This document shows positions 44,927 through 55,773 of a DNA stretch of 64,000 nucleotides, piece by piece (within the stretch, counting starts at the first letter, position 1; each line of letters begins with the position of its first letter). The position numbers and the translations under genes are program-made. The notes beneath the pieces are model-generated. The model searched no databases and was not told the origin of the DNA. It worked only from the letters and a program-made list of their open reading frames with translations. Source of the DNA: Thermothielavioides terrestris NRRL 8126 (taxonomy: Eukaryota > Ascomycota > Sordariomycetes > Sordariales > Chaetomiaceae); the NCBI RefSeq assembly GCF_000226115.1, contig NC_016462.1, positions 992,001 through 1,056,000 on the forward strand, read 5' to 3'.

Positions 44927-47900
44927 TCACATAACTACACAATCCCGCTCCCGCCCGCTACCCCCACCCGCCGCGCTCCCAGCCGGCACCGGCGCCGGCG
45001 ACGACGGGCCTCCCCAGCCCCTTCTATACCCTCCCCGTCCCTCACCGCCGCGACCATCACCGTAATGGACAGCGGGATATCCACCCCTCGGACTCCGCCT
45101 TTCCTGCCCCTGCGCTTGCCCTGGAGCGGGAGCCAGCCCCGGATCCCAGCCCTGCGACGACGGCGGCGGTGCTGAGAGGAACCCGCCACCCGCAGCCCCG
45201 CTCCTCCCGCTGGCCCCGTCCGCCGTCGGAGGACTGGCCGGGTGGCTGGGGTGGCCCGCAGGCGGGACGTACGGCAGCTGCTTGGCCGCCTGTTCGTACG
45301 ACGGGGGCGGGACGTCGTCGTCGTCGAGGGCGTCGGCGTTCGCAGGGCGGTTGGTGGCGGTGACGGTGGACGTGGTGGGGGTGCTGGTGGTGGTGGTGTG
45401 CGGGGGCAGGAGGGAGCGGACTGTTTGTGTGGAGGGGCGAGGCCGGCCGGCGGTGGTGGCGTCGGAGGACGATGCCTGGTGCGCTGGCTGTGCCAAGGAC
45501 GGAGACGAGGTGGAGGCGGCGCGGCCGGCGCGCGGGGCTGACTGCTGCCGGCGGCCGGAGGAGCCAGTCGAGGAGGTGAGGGAGGTGGTGCTGTGCGAGG
45601 CGCCCCGGGCACGGCCGGTGGCGAGGGCGGCGGAGCTGCTGCCGCGGCGTGCGTGGCCGCCGGCGCCGGTGTTGGCGCCCGTGCGGGCTTGCTGCTCGAT
45701 GTATTGCTCCGAGAGCATGCTCTCGCGGCGGCGGCGCGCTTGATCGGCGCGGGCGCGCTCGTCTTCTTCCTCTTGGAGCTGCAGCGCCAGCGCGAGGTCT
45801 CGGTCTTCCTGTTCGTGGTTCGGGGACAGTGGTGGCTCCACCGAGGCGCTCTGACGGGAGGCATGGGCGTGGGCGCGGCCGCGGCGACTCTGGACCGTTG
45901 TCCACCCGTCGTTGCCTCCGTCGTGGCCCGCGTCAGCCGAGCGACCGGCTGAGGGACCCGGCTGGTCGTGAGCCGCGCCGCCGACGAGGCGGAAGTCGCC
46001 CGAGAAGAACTCGGCGCTTTCGCCATTGACGTCGACGAGGGACTCCCACACAACCTCGGCGTGCCCGGCGTAGCCGGCGTCGGTAACCAGGGTGAAGAGC
46101 TCCAGGGTTTGCGGGTGGCGGTACAATGTCGCAAAGTGGTCGTTGCGGAAGAGGATCGCCACTGAGCCTGGCTTCATGGCCCTTCTGATGACGTCGAGCC
46201 CAAACCGGGTGAGCTGCGTCGCCGATATGCTGAGGAAAGACTTGATCGTCAGGAGGTCCTGATAGATCTGCTGCTCCTCCAAGCTAAGGCCGCGCTGAGG
46301 GTCGCACAGCTTCTCTTCGAGCTCGTCTTCTCGAAACAAGAGGTTCTGGGCGTCTTCGTACGACGCCGCTTGCCTCGAGAACGCCTCATACACTACGTCG
46401 TCTTTGGATGGCAGCCACCCGTGGATGAGCGGGATCGAAAAGGTCGAGTAAAGCGCCATCTCCTTGGTGTGCTCAAAGGTCCCCGGAATCATGTCGATGC
46501 GCTCCGTGGGATGAAGGTGCGTCAGCGATGTGCGTTTGAAGGCCTGGACAACACCCGGCGTCGGTATGAAGCGCGGATTGACGTTCATTCCGGTATGCAG
46601 ACCCTGGAGGAAATCATACAGCTCCGTCATGTCCGGCAGGGGAACGTCCGGCTGCGTGCGCCTCTCCGACATCAACTCATCGAAAACGGCATCCAGCAGC
46701 AACCCGAGGCTGACTTGCTCGCGTGACCTCAGCGTCTCGACAAGCGCCGTGCTTGTCACGTCTGCCGGTGTTGTGAGACTCAACGCATTGACCAGCGCCA
46801 CTAGCGGGCATGGCCCATTGGCGTTCTGGACGAGGATGGGCGACGTTCTGGGATTCTTGGCCGCTGTTGGGTCGTGCCATGTAATGTTCTTGATCTGGTA
46901 TGTCTCGGACTTGTCAACAGGGCGCTGCGGTTTCGGGGGCGCTGCCTCGCTCGACCGTTGCGGAGATGAGGTAGGAGCTGGAGCTGTCTCCCCGCCTGCC
47001 CCCGCTGCAGACGTTGTGTTTGGAGCATCGTCCTCATCCTTGAAGTTTTCCCAAGTGCTCTGCCTCGAAAGGGGCCTAGGCTGCGTCTCCACGTCGATCA
47101 AGTTCCAGTCGTCTGTTCCCGCGGCCCCCTTGTTCAGCACCGGCGGCAGCTGCGCAGGGCTCTTGCCTTTGTCGATAGGCTTGAGGTCATCCCATGTACG
47201 GGTATCGTCGAGCACTTCCTCGTCAGCCGTGTCAATAAGCGTCGAAGAAATTGCCTGCTTCTTCGGCTCCTCCTCCCAACCGGCAGATCCTTCCTCCGAG
47301 GGGAGAGACAAGAGCGCCGGGGAGGCTGGTGTCGGCTTAGGGGTGGGCTGGCGCGATGGTTTTGCTGAAGCCCAAACATTGTCCCCGGCGACCTCCTGGT
47401 CCAGTAGCCTCGGGGCCGGCGGGGGGGTCGCCTTGTGTTCGTCGAGCGCTGGTTGCCAGGGATTGGTGCTGGTCTCGTTGAGGCTGAGCTGTGAGAAGTC
47501 GTCGACGGGAAGAGCCGGCAGTTGGGGGCGGTCAGCTGAATCTTGCTTGCCGGCCGCAGCCTCCGCCCCAAGAGACAACATCTTCCGTTTAAACGGGTTG
47601 GTTTCTGCTTTCGGCACTCCCCCTTCGGGCCCCAGGGCTGACGGCACTGGCAGAGAAGGTTGGCCCGTCGCAGCCGTTTGGTTCCCATTTGCGTCCGGCT
47701 CATGGCTACTGCCGGGTCCGGGCGCCACCGGCACTTCGCTCAGGCCATCCGTTTGTTTCGGCGCGGCTGCACTTTCGGCCCACACGTTGCCCTCCTCCCC
47801 AACGCCGACAAAGTCGGCATTGACGCCAGGCCTCACAGCGTTCATGGTGTCGGACGGCGGCGGTTCCGTGCTTCCTGCCTGGCCTTGACGTGGCCGAACT

Positions 47901-48019
47901 GCCTCGCCGTCCCATCTTGTGTCATCTGCCTCGTTGCTCGGTGCCCATGCTTCCCGTGCCTGCTGCAAGAGAGCTGGGTCGAGGGCGGGGTGCGCGGGAA
48001 GAGGCTTTCGCGTCACCAT
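44927..48019 (-). CDS. MINDY-family deubiquitinase (MINDY-1/2 type)
   Basis: Single exon, 1030 aa. Predicted cysteine protease that trims Lys48-linked ubiquitin chains. The first 370 residues are low-complexity and Pro/Ser/Asp-rich. The catalytic domain begins near YQIKNITWH and has QNANGPCPLVALVNAL, holding the oxyanion Gln and nucleophile Cys. The catalytic His lies in FRNDHFATLYR. LEEQQIYQDLLTIKSFLSISATQLT and the DFRLVG strand are also family marks. After the domain, DRDLALALQLQEEEDERARADQ is a ubiquitin-interacting (MIU/UIM-like) helix. A disordered Ser/Thr/Pro/Gly tail ends in CVVM, which fits a CaaX prenylation box. The family is solid; membrane targeting by prenylation is inferred from the last four residues. 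Confidence 0.93.
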   Translation of the reverse strand: MVTRKPLPAHPALDPALLQQAREAWAPSNEADDTRWDGEAVRPRQGQAGSTEPPPSDTMNAVRPGVNADFVGVGEEGNVWAESAAAPKQTDGLSEVPVAPGPGSSHEPDANGNQTAATGQPSLPVPSALGPEGGVPKAETNPFKRKMLSLGAEAAAGKQDSADRPQLPALPVDDFSQLSLNETSTNPWQPALDEHKATPPPAPRLLDQEVAGDNVWASAKPSRQPTPKPTPASPALLSLPSEEGSAGWEEEPKKQAISSTLIDTADEEVLDDTRTWDDLKPIDKGKSPAQLPPVLNKGAAGTDDWNLIDVETQPRPLSRQSTWENFKDEDDAPNTTSAAGAGGETAPAPTSSPQRSSEAAPPKPQRPVDKSETYQIKNITWHDPTAAKNPRTSPILVQNANGPCPLVALVNALSLTTPADVTSTALVETLRSREQVSLGLLLDAVFDELMSERRTQPDVPLPDMTELYDFLQGLHTGMNVNPRFIPTPGVVQAFKRTSLTHLHPTERIDMIPGTFEHTKEMALYSTFSIPLIHGWLPSKDDVVYEAFSRQAASYEDAQNLLFREDELEEKLCDPQRGLSLEEQQIYQDLLTIKSFLSISATQLTRFGLDVIRRAMKPGSVAILFRNDHFATLYRHPQTLELFTLVTDAGYAGHAEVVWESLVDVNGESAEFFSGDFRLVGGAAHDQPGPSAGRSADAGHDGGNDGWTTVQSRRGRAHAHASRQSASVEPPLSPNHEQEDRDLALALQLQEEEDERARADQARRRRESMLSEQYIEQQARTGANTGAGGHARRGSSSAALATGRARGASHSTTSLTSSTGSSGRRQQSAPRAGRAASTSSPSLAQPAHQASSSDATTAGRPRPSTQTVRSLLPPHTTTTSTPTTSTVTATNRPANADALDDDDVPPPSYEQAAKQLPYVPPAGHPSHPASPPTADGASGRSGAAGGGFLSAPPPSSQGWDPGLAPAPGQAQGQERRSPRGGYPAVHYGDGRGGEGRGGYRRGWGGPSSPAPVPAGSAAGGGSGRERDCVVM

Positions 48020-49145
48020 CGTGCAGCTATAGAGACCAGCTTGTAATTACGCCTATTCAGAGCTCGTGGTCGACGAGAGGGACCCCGTGGCCCGCGGCAC
48101 ATGAGTTGGTAGAATGCGAAGGCAGGCCAGCGGCGGCAACTGCTCGATCGCAGTCGAAACGGGAGATACGTCGTGTAGGGCCGGTCTAGTTCTCTATACC
48201 TAGTTGCAAGCAAAACCGCGGTCCTTGGCCGAAGTGGGATGGCCGATAGTGTCGTGGTGTCTGGAGGCGAACGGTGGAACAGGTTTGCATCATCTGCAAA
48301 GCCGACGGTCGAGGTCGATGGCGGGGTTCGAGTGCGATTCAAGAGCAGCGAGCAGCAGCATGAGCATGCAGCACGGAACTAGCGGTCTATCCGCAGGGTC
48401 TACAATTTAGAAGCCCGGCACAGAAGGAAGTTTGCCTGGGTTGTCTGGGAGTGACTCGAGGAACAATTGCAAGATACAGCAGAGAGTGGTTGGTGGTTGA
48501 CGTGCGGGCATCCGTCATGGGGTGGCTCTCACTGTTTGTCGTCGAGCAACAGTGGGTGGGTCCGCTTTGAAAGGCAAGCAGCTCGGGCGACTTTTGCGGG
48601 GCAAAACAGGTTCTGACCAATGCGAGGAGCCCCGAGCCACAGGCGGTTTGCAGGCCTCGTCATCTCTCCAGGCTGCCAGGTGGCGGCAGGTCTCTCTCCG
48701 TGACCCTTCCTCGGCCTTTTGGCCATGAAATTACGCGTCCTCAGTTTCCTTGAACACTGTTAGGAAATGAGACAATGTGAGAGAACGACGCTAGACTGAG
48801 GATTTGGGGCCCAGCCGACAGAGACCACTTACGTCATGCGGGCTGCCAGTGGTACGGGCGTCCGGCACTTACGGAGGACATGCGGACTGTGAAGGACGTC
48901 GTAACCCTCCCTGCCACCCCCGACATACTGCAAAAGCAATGGCCGCAAAACTCATCATGACGCCTTCCACGACGGGGAAATGAATCTATGGATACCTATA
49001 CAACGATCCCAAGCACGCTCATATGCAAATACCACCCACCCAACGCCGCCATGGCCCAATACCGTAGACCGTCCCGGAGCCACGGCGCAACATCTAAGCA
49101 GTTTCTCCCGGCCCGTTTAAACATTACATTCCGCTCTCCATCATA
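48020..49145. other. Intergenic region, MINDY promoter and DnaJ gene 3' side
   Basis: 1.1 kb without a supported gene. It holds the promoter of the MINDY gene. Confidence 0.5.
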
Positions 49146-50307
49146 CTATAACCGCAGCGTGTTCAACCTCTGGCAGGCGGGCATCGGGTACGCGTTGGCC
49201 ACCTCCATCTTCTCCGGGTCCGGGAAGAACCAGCCCTGCGCCGCCTCCTGCAGCTGCCGCTTGTGCGCCATCTCGCTCTCGCATCGACTGCGCAGCTGCT
49301 GCACGAGCAACACCTCGGCCTTCTTGTCGAGCGAGTAGAGCTTAGACGGGCTGTACGACTGGATGTCCGCGGGGTTGAGATAGTATTTCACCTTGAGGTT
49401 CGGCATCGTGCGTTCGACCGTGTACAGTGGCGGGTGCGGATCATCGAAGACCATACTGGGCGTGGCGGGCGTCGACGAGGAGGTGATGCCCGAGAAGATG
49501 GATGAGAGAAGTGGCCATATGACGAGCAGCAGGATGGGCAACAAGCCGACGAGTGTGCTCCAAGTGCTCGCCGGCTCTTCTTGCCCGGGGTTGCGCGGCC
49601 GCCCTCGTGGCCGCGCCCCGCCGAACTGATGCACCCGGATGCCCGGCCCGCCGAAGTTGAAGACGAACTGCGGCCCGGCGTCGAAGCCTGGAGGATAAAG
49701 CGTTAGCACACCTTGAGCCCTGCAAGACAAACGAACAAAGCCGTGATAGCCCGAGCCACTTACCACCCCCAAACGGCCCTCCAAACCCACCGCCGCCAAA
49801 GAACCTTGCAAACATCTCCTCGGGACTAATCTCCTCCTCTCCCCACATCCCTGCACCACCACCGCCGCCGCCACCAGCCCTCCGGCCAGCAAACCCAGCA
49901 AACGGATTCTGTGCCTGGGCCTGGGCCTGGGCGCTCGCGAACCTGCTATCGGGGTCGGTGCCGAAGCGGTCGTACTTCTCGCGCTTCTCCTTGTCGCCCA
50001 GCACGCTGAAGGCGCGCGCGACCATCTTGAAGGCCTCGTCGGCGTGCTCGTGGCCGTTCTTGTCCGGGTGCGTCAGCAGCGAGAGCTTGCGGTACGCCTT
50101 CTTGATCTCGCCGTCGCTGCACGTCTTCTGCACGTCCAGGATCTCGTAGAACGCCGTCGGCTGGCACCGCCGGATCCGCAGCACCGCCGCCTTCTGCTCC
50201 GCCGTGTACTTGCGCTCCTGGTTGCCCTGGTTGTGCTCGCGCCGGTTGCGCGCCGACGAGCCGTCGTTCTGGGACGCCGAGGCGCCGGAGGCGGAGGCGT
50301 CGGGCAT
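49146..50307 (-). CDS. ER membrane DnaJ protein (DNAJB12/14 type, DUF1977)
   Basis: Exons 50307-49764 and 49687-49146 give 361 aa. It is an Hsp40 co-chaperone expected in the ER membrane with its J domain in the cytosol, working with Hsp70 in membrane-protein quality control. A charged N-terminus leads to the J domain at about residues 51-115 (FYEILDV, the HPDK motif in LLTHPDKNGH, EKREKYDRFG). A Gly/Phe-rich region with an AQ repeat follows, and the intron falls in the glycine run. One transmembrane helix (LVGLLPILLLVIWPLLSSIF) precedes the DUF1977 domain, with YYLNPADIQSYSPSKLYSLDKKAE and the final CESE... helix. The architecture matches yeast HLJ1-related and human DNAJB12/14 proteins. Confidence 0.92.
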
Positions 50308-51093
50308 GGTGCCCTAGTTCTGTGTTGGTGCTAGAGGGGAGGTCGGTTGCGTGTTATCGGTGGGGGGGTTTCAGATGGATGCAGTGGACGAGATCGGCGT
50401 GTTTCTCGCGAATGTTGTTTAGGCGACGATTGGATTGAGGAAAAGCGCAGCAAGGCCCGTATTTAGGTGCAAGAAAAGCCGAGGTGATTCGCGGGCCCGG
50501 CTATCATAAAGCAGCGGCCGGATGATGCGACTCAGGGGTTCATGTTGGCCGTGGGTGCCTCTGGAGGTTTGGCGAAAGATGTTCCCGTCCAACGCAGCGC
50601 ATGTGTGTTCTGGACACTTTCCGTCCCGCAAGTTGGCTCGCTGACAGAAATTGTCCGTGCGTTACCGGAAACGTCGTGGGGTCAGGAACAGGGGGAACAG
50701 CTTAGTCATTGCGATAAGCAGATAAGCCAGCTGCGCGACGTCACTGCTCTCAAAAGGGCACTTTTTTGCGACAGCGCGACTCAGCGGCGAGACAAGCAGC
50801 ACAGAGCTCAATGCCGGGCCAGGACAATTGAGGAGTCGGAACACCCAATTTTTGTTCCTCCAGCCTTACAACCCTGCGTTCAGCCCTGATAAGGGCACTT
50901 TTCCCCTATGGCACCCACAGAGGACCTCGAACCGCCGAAAGGGCTGACATCCAGGCTCACAGCCTGGGGCAGTGAGTGCTCCCACCCTGAGTTCACCCCT
51001 TGACCTGAACCAAGCCCAAAACAAAAAAAGAACCAAAACAAACAGAGCAATATCTCACCACCTTCTCAAACCCCAGCCTCCGCCATCCCGCCA
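50308..51093. other. Divergent intergenic region, DnaJ gene and small membrane protein
   Basis: 786 bp between divergent genes. No other feature seen. Confidence 0.5.
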
Positions 51094-51453
51094 ATGACGC
51101 TCACCTCCCTGATCATCTCCCAACACGCGCGGCCCTTCCAGCCGCTGCCCATGCTCTTCACCCCGCTGCTGATCTTCAGCAGCTACCTCACGCTGGCGGG
51201 CTTCAAGATCGACGGGGCGGGCATGACGGCCGCGTGGAGCGGCATGTACGCGCTGCTGGCGGCGCGGCGGCGGCGGCCCGCGGCCTCGCTGCGCAGCCGC
51301 TTCTTCTCCGTGCGCGGCGTCGTGCGCGGCTCCGCCATGGCGCTCGGCGCGGCCAACGCCGTCGCCGGCCTGTACGTGTACGCCACCGGGGATAGGAAGC
51401 GGGAGGAGGAGGAGCGGAGGGAGTTGAATCGGTGGGGGATCTATCGGGATTGA
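51094..51453 (+). CDS. Small conserved-looking membrane protein
   Basis: Single exon, 119 aa, not assigned to a family with certainty. Hydrophobic stretches at about residues 18-35 (LPMLFTPLLIFSSYLTLAG) and 82-98 (AMALGAANAVAGLYVYA) suggest two membrane helices. A very basic segment lies between them (AARRRRPAASLRSRFFSVRG) and a charged tail ends it. The pattern resembles small mitochondrial inner-membrane proteins of the AIM19 type, but I would not name it on this evidence. Codon use is strongly G/C-ending as in neighbours, which supports a real gene. It diverges from the DnaJ gene. Confidence 0.65.
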   Translation: MTLTSLIISQHARPFQPLPMLFTPLLIFSSYLTLAGFKIDGAGMTAAWSGMYALLAARRRRPAASLRSRFFSVRGVVRGSAMALGAANAVAGLYVYATGDRKREEEERRELNRWGIYRD

Positions 51454-52099
51454 AGCTTGCGTAAGCGAGTGGTGGGTTGGCGGGGTAGATGCCGTGGCTG
51501 ATGGGTTGATGGTGTTTGGGGGGGTGAATCAGGCAAGGGAAAAGCACCGCCTGGTTGGTTAGACTCTGAAGGCTATCTGGAAGGTGCAAGTTCAAGGGAG
51601 AACTGCACCTTTCATCTGATCATGGGGACATTTTTCTTCTATCTCTGTATTACAAAGGCATGGCCATCTCCAGAGAAGGCAAAAGATGATACCCCGTTGC
51701 GTACAAGACCTGGAATAATCCTTGCCGTAGTGTTCAATGCAAGACCACACAGTGTACAAATAACATACAAGCCTGGGGGTAGTTTTGACAGCAACCACAA
51801 AACAAACTACCCGTACATAGGAAAAGGAATATAGCAGAGGAAAAAGAAAAAAAAAAAAATACAGCCAGCCAATAGAACGCCAAAGGAGACGGCTCAGCAC
51901 TTGATGTGTCTCCAACCCAGTCCTCTCTATGCTTCCCGACCCGATGCAATGTTGCGTGTATGATGCTCCGGCTATCCCAGACAACAGAACCATGAGGGAA
52001 AAAAATGCTCGTCGAAAGTCCCCAAGCTCGCCAGTGCCCAAAGTGTGATGCAACCACTCATGGCCATTTTCTTTTTTCTTTTTTCTCTTTTCTTTTTCT

Positions 52100-52130
<31 letters not shown>

Positions 52131-52439
52131 GTTGTTGATTTTTGTTGGTTTGGTGCGGTGAAGTGTGCAAGAAGCACTGGCTGGCTGCTGCCGCCCATCA
52201 TGTGTGGTGCCAGCTCATCAGGGCGCCGGGACCCGAGCGACCGAACAGCTGACAAAATGGATGCCGAAAGATGATGGTCGAAGAATCTTGCGATGAAAGG
52301 CCCGCATATAGCTCGATGGCGTCCTGTAGAACGGTAATGACCGTTGAGGGCGTCGTAACCCGGCAAAAGCACCTCGCCTTTCCTCGCCACACTACCCTTC
52401 ACTCAACCTGGCGACAATCATGATGGCTGCCATGGCGGG
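51454..52439. other. Convergent intergenic region with poly-purine/pyrimidine tracts
   Basis: 986 bp between the small membrane protein and the phosphatase, both ending towards it. It contains an A-rich run (51838-51860) and a long T/C tract (52068-52130). No gene supported. Confidence 0.5.
52068..52130. repeat. T/C-rich low-complexity tract
   Basis: About 63 bases of T with scattered C, ending in 18 or so consecutive T. Simple-sequence expansion. Confidence 0.8.
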
Positions 52440-53543
52440 CTAGATCCCCCGGCCGGCCTCGCCTGGCGGCTTGCGCTGCGGGGGAGGGGCGCCCCTGGCG
52501 GCGGCGATTCTGCTGCCGGAGACGAGCCAGACGGCGAGCATGACGAGGGCGAAGATGCTGGCGCGCAGGAAGGCGAAACTCCGAAAGGGCGAGCTCGCCG
52601 CCTCGCGGGACAAGCTCGAGATGTTGGCCAGCTCGAAGCCCGTGATGTACTTGATGTCGCACGCGCGCGCCTTCGGCTCCGCATACGCCTCGTACTCGCT
52701 GATGATGTCCGTCAGGGCCCAGCCGGAGAGCTTGCGGACGACGCCGATGACACAGCCGGTGCGATGCTGCGCTGTGTCAGTGTCCGCGCCGCTACCGCGT
52801 CGCGATGAGAGCGGACCGAGACACGTACCTTGCCGTGGTTGCAATGGATCAGCAACGGATGGTTGCGACGGTCCAAGACGAGGCGGAGAATGGACCTCAT
52901 TGTCGTGATCGGGATGTCTTCCTTTTTCGTGCCCTTCATGTCGAACACGTAATGCCTGATGCCGTTTTTGTGGAGGAAGGCATCATAGCCACGGGGGAAG
53001 TCCTTCCGCACCAACGTGCTAGAAAGTCGCGTCAGCGCCTGAAATCCCTCGAGGACACCCGGACCTGGCAACGTACATGATAGTCTTGAGTTGCAGGCCT
53101 TCAATAAACGCGTAGTCCTCGACTTGCGGGAAGCTGCTGCGGTAGACTCCTGGCACGACAACGCCAAAGTTGGCCGGTCGACCTCCGGCTGAGATGCGCT
53201 CCTCCGGACCGATCGCTAAACTGTCCAGCGGCGCCGTGGAAGGCTGGAATGCACCAGCGAGCCTCGGATCGCTCAGAGGCCCTCCTTGACCCCCCGATAT
53301 CCGATTCTCCGCCTCTTGCTCTTCATCGGCGGAAGAGACAGTCGGGGACGGTCCCAGGCTGGATTGGCGGCTCCATGTTGTCGCCGTCGAGGACAAGCTC
53401 TGTCTGTCCCAGAGTTCCATCTCGGCCTCGTCACGTCCGGAAACTTGTCTGGTTCGGTACCCCTTCGCCTCCTCGCGCACGCCGTCGTGATCGTACGGCC
53501 TTCCACTCCGCTTCGACACCAGCGCGTTGTCCCCCACCGGCAT
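52440..53543 (-). CDS. Siw14-like phosphatase (PFA-DSP) with C-terminal membrane anchor
   Basis: Exons 53543-53077, 53018-52829 and 52766-52440 give 327 aa. It belongs to the plant-and-fungi atypical dual-specificity phosphatases; yeast Siw14 removes the 5-beta phosphate of inositol pyrophosphates. A disordered N-terminus of about 120 residues precedes the domain (NFGVVVPGVYRSSFPQVEDYAFIEGLQLKTI, ITLVRKDFP). The P-loop HCNHGKHRTG is assembled across the second intron, with catalytic Cys and Arg intact. Next come CVIGVVRKLSGWALTDIISEYEAYAEPKAR and DIKYITGFE. Unlike yeast Siw14, the C-terminus adds a hydrophobic helix (FLRASIFALVMLAVWLVSG) followed by a short basic tail, which suggests tail-anchoring. 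An extra upstream exon cannot be excluded. Confidence 0.88.
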
Positions 53544-54800
53544 CGCAATGGATGCCAGCAGAAATCACAATTCCGGGTTTTGGCGTATCCGGCCAGGTCG
53601 CTGTGCCTGGCGTTGGACAAGGGATTGCGGTAGGCTGTCGGCAGCGCCGGATGGGGCGCTCTGCGACAGGCGAAAGGGGAATCAGCGACCGAGATGTGCA
53701 GATAGCGCAGCTCTCGACAAGACGATCAAGACTCTCAGGCGCAATCGCAGCCCAAGGACCCGAATGCGAGGGCTGCATTGGCTATCTCGTCGTGCACATG
53801 CTGCTGCACATGCTGGCAGATGACGAGGTGCGAACGGTGGAGACGGCCCGGACCAGGGCTGGTTGACGGAAAGGGGAAGTGGGCTTCTTCTTCAGGAGAA
53901 GCTCTGAAGCACGTGAGAAAAAAGTCGCTCAAAGGCGCCTGAGAGCGAGAGACTTGAATCGGATCGCGGAGGGCATGGGTCGAACGCCGAGGTGGCCGTG
54001 GCTTATGAAAGTGGGTGATTTCTGAAGGTTGTTTTTGGTTTGCTGATGAGCCTACACCTGGCTAGTGTAGGTATGTTCAAGTGTACTGTTCGCGGGCGGC
54101 CTGCAGGGATAGGTGAGGGTGCGTGTGGGGGTTCTGGGCCTCGCTGTCCAGGGCTCACGCACCGAGCGACTGACTGCGCATGGACTGCGTGACGCATGCA
54201 GGCTCACAAGCACCGCAGACTCTTATAGGCACCTGGTAACTCGAGCAGAAACCTTGGACCGCGAGCGCGAAAAGTTTACATGTGGAAAGCCAGTCGCAGG
54301 AGACAGTGACATGAGGAGGTAGCTGACGTAGACCGCAGCCATTGGCCTTGTTCTTGCCATTTCCCACCCGAGACCCGATCGCCCGGCACCATGCCACCAA
54401 CCCACAAACGCCCGGTGTCTGTGATGACCGATCATTTTGCCACAGCAGCTTGCTCGGTCGTGCACAGTTGGGGGTAACTACAGCAGCGTTGCAGGGTTCC
54501 AGTTTGCAGCAGCCATCTCCCGGGCCATGATCACCAGCACTAACGTTACGCCCCATTTGGAGTGAGGGGTCCTCTTTCCTGCCACTTTCGAGGTTTGCAA
54601 AAAACCTAGAATGTCAGTTTCTTGGGCAACAGCGTCAGCAATTGCCATTGCGGCGGTCAGCGATGGGAAGGCCCAATCAACCGGCTTATACCGTGCCTTA
54701 TACACGGAATACTCGGACTCGGCCTTGCTACCTATTCTTTCCCGTATTGCTACATGCTGTGCTTCCGCATTTCTGCATTTCCAGCAGACAAAGGCTACTT
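53544..54800. other. Intergenic region left of the AT-rich island
   Basis: 1.26 kb without a supported gene. It holds the promoter of the phosphatase. Confidence 0.5.
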
Positions 54801-55200
54801 TTGGAGGGTGGACGTTAAAGAGGTCCCGCCAAGACTAATTTCGGCCAATTGTCGGCAATGTTTTTACACCGTCAGTACATCGCCAAGATCGCCAAGGTGT
54901 TTACACTATCGCCAAGGGTTAGTTCGCTAGGGGTACAAAGGGTGGCGCTAGCCCTCTGCTAGTTAGGATTTAGGTTAAGGTTAGGATTTAGATTATAGTT
55001 AGGGTATAGGTTATCTTTGTTTTCTTTTTTTTTAATTTAGTTAAAGTATTATAAATTTATTGTTATAAGTCTTTATAGTTTTATATTGTTGATATTGCTC
55101 TAAGTTATAGCAATCCTACTTACCTTTAGCGATTTATAATTATTTATAAGTAGTAATCTTCGAAATTAGTCTTAGTAGGACCTCTTTAACGACGACCTTT
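54801..55200 (+). mobile_element. MITE-like element, copy A
   Basis: About 0.4 kb, AT-rich and non-coding. The left end reads GACGTTAAAGAGGTCCCGCC then AAGACTAATTTC. The right end, read on the other strand, is GTCGTTAAAGAGGTCCTACT then AAGACTAATTTC. These imperfect terminal inverted repeats are about 35-40 bp. Differences between the ends are mainly C to T or G to A, as left by repeat-induced point mutation. A target-site duplication could not be fixed by eye, so the outer limits are approximate. Confidence 0.7.
54960..55015 (+). repeat. Degenerate TTAGGG-like array inside copy A
   Basis: Short tandem units close to TTAGGG (TTAGGATTTAGGTTAAGG and similar). They resemble decayed telomeric repeats, or chance A/G-rich hexamers. 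A related stretch occurs in copy B at about 55955-56010 on the opposite strand. Confidence 0.5.
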
Positions 55201-55773
55201 TAAAAGAGGCTGCTTGTATATATACCTAAAGTTCCCTACTAGAATCTCGCTTCACTAGCTTGACTAGTGTCTAGGGCTGAAATGTGGTTGCGCCTATTGC
55301 AGTGGAGGGCTTTGCAATTGGTTGATAGACCGCAGATCTTGACCTAGCACTGGAACAAGGCTTGTAGTCTAGATTGTATAACCATTTCCTCAACACAACA
55401 GGGCTAGCTGTGGGGGGATAACGGGCTCCGCCACTGTAATTGTACAAACCAAGGCACCTTTACACAGGTAGACAATTAGAGGTTAGGAGGTTGGATTTCA
55501 GTCAAGCATATTATAGGATACAGTTGGGGTCACCTATGTTTGAGCTAGCTAACCCAATGGAACTAGGCTGCCGTCTAACGTCTTCTCCCACCACGGATCT
55601 GAGGATCGGAGATAATTCTTATTCTCCACCAAAGTTTGGTCTAAGAATCTTATAAATAGCTTATAAAGCGCTAGTTATTTGTTGCTAAACTTTCGATTTA
55701 AACGCTATAAACTACCTACACTATACTACACTATATAATATAAAAGCACTAAGCAGTTATTAGGCCCTAAGCG
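55201..55773. other. AT-rich spacer between the two MITE-like copies
   Basis: About 570 bp, AT-rich, no long frame. It may be decayed transposon or the interior of a larger element whose ends are the two copies. Confidence 0.5.

Noticed and set aside
46530..47888. 452-codon + strand frame
   Set aside because: Antisense to the MINDY gene, whose catalytic motifs are unambiguous on the other strand.
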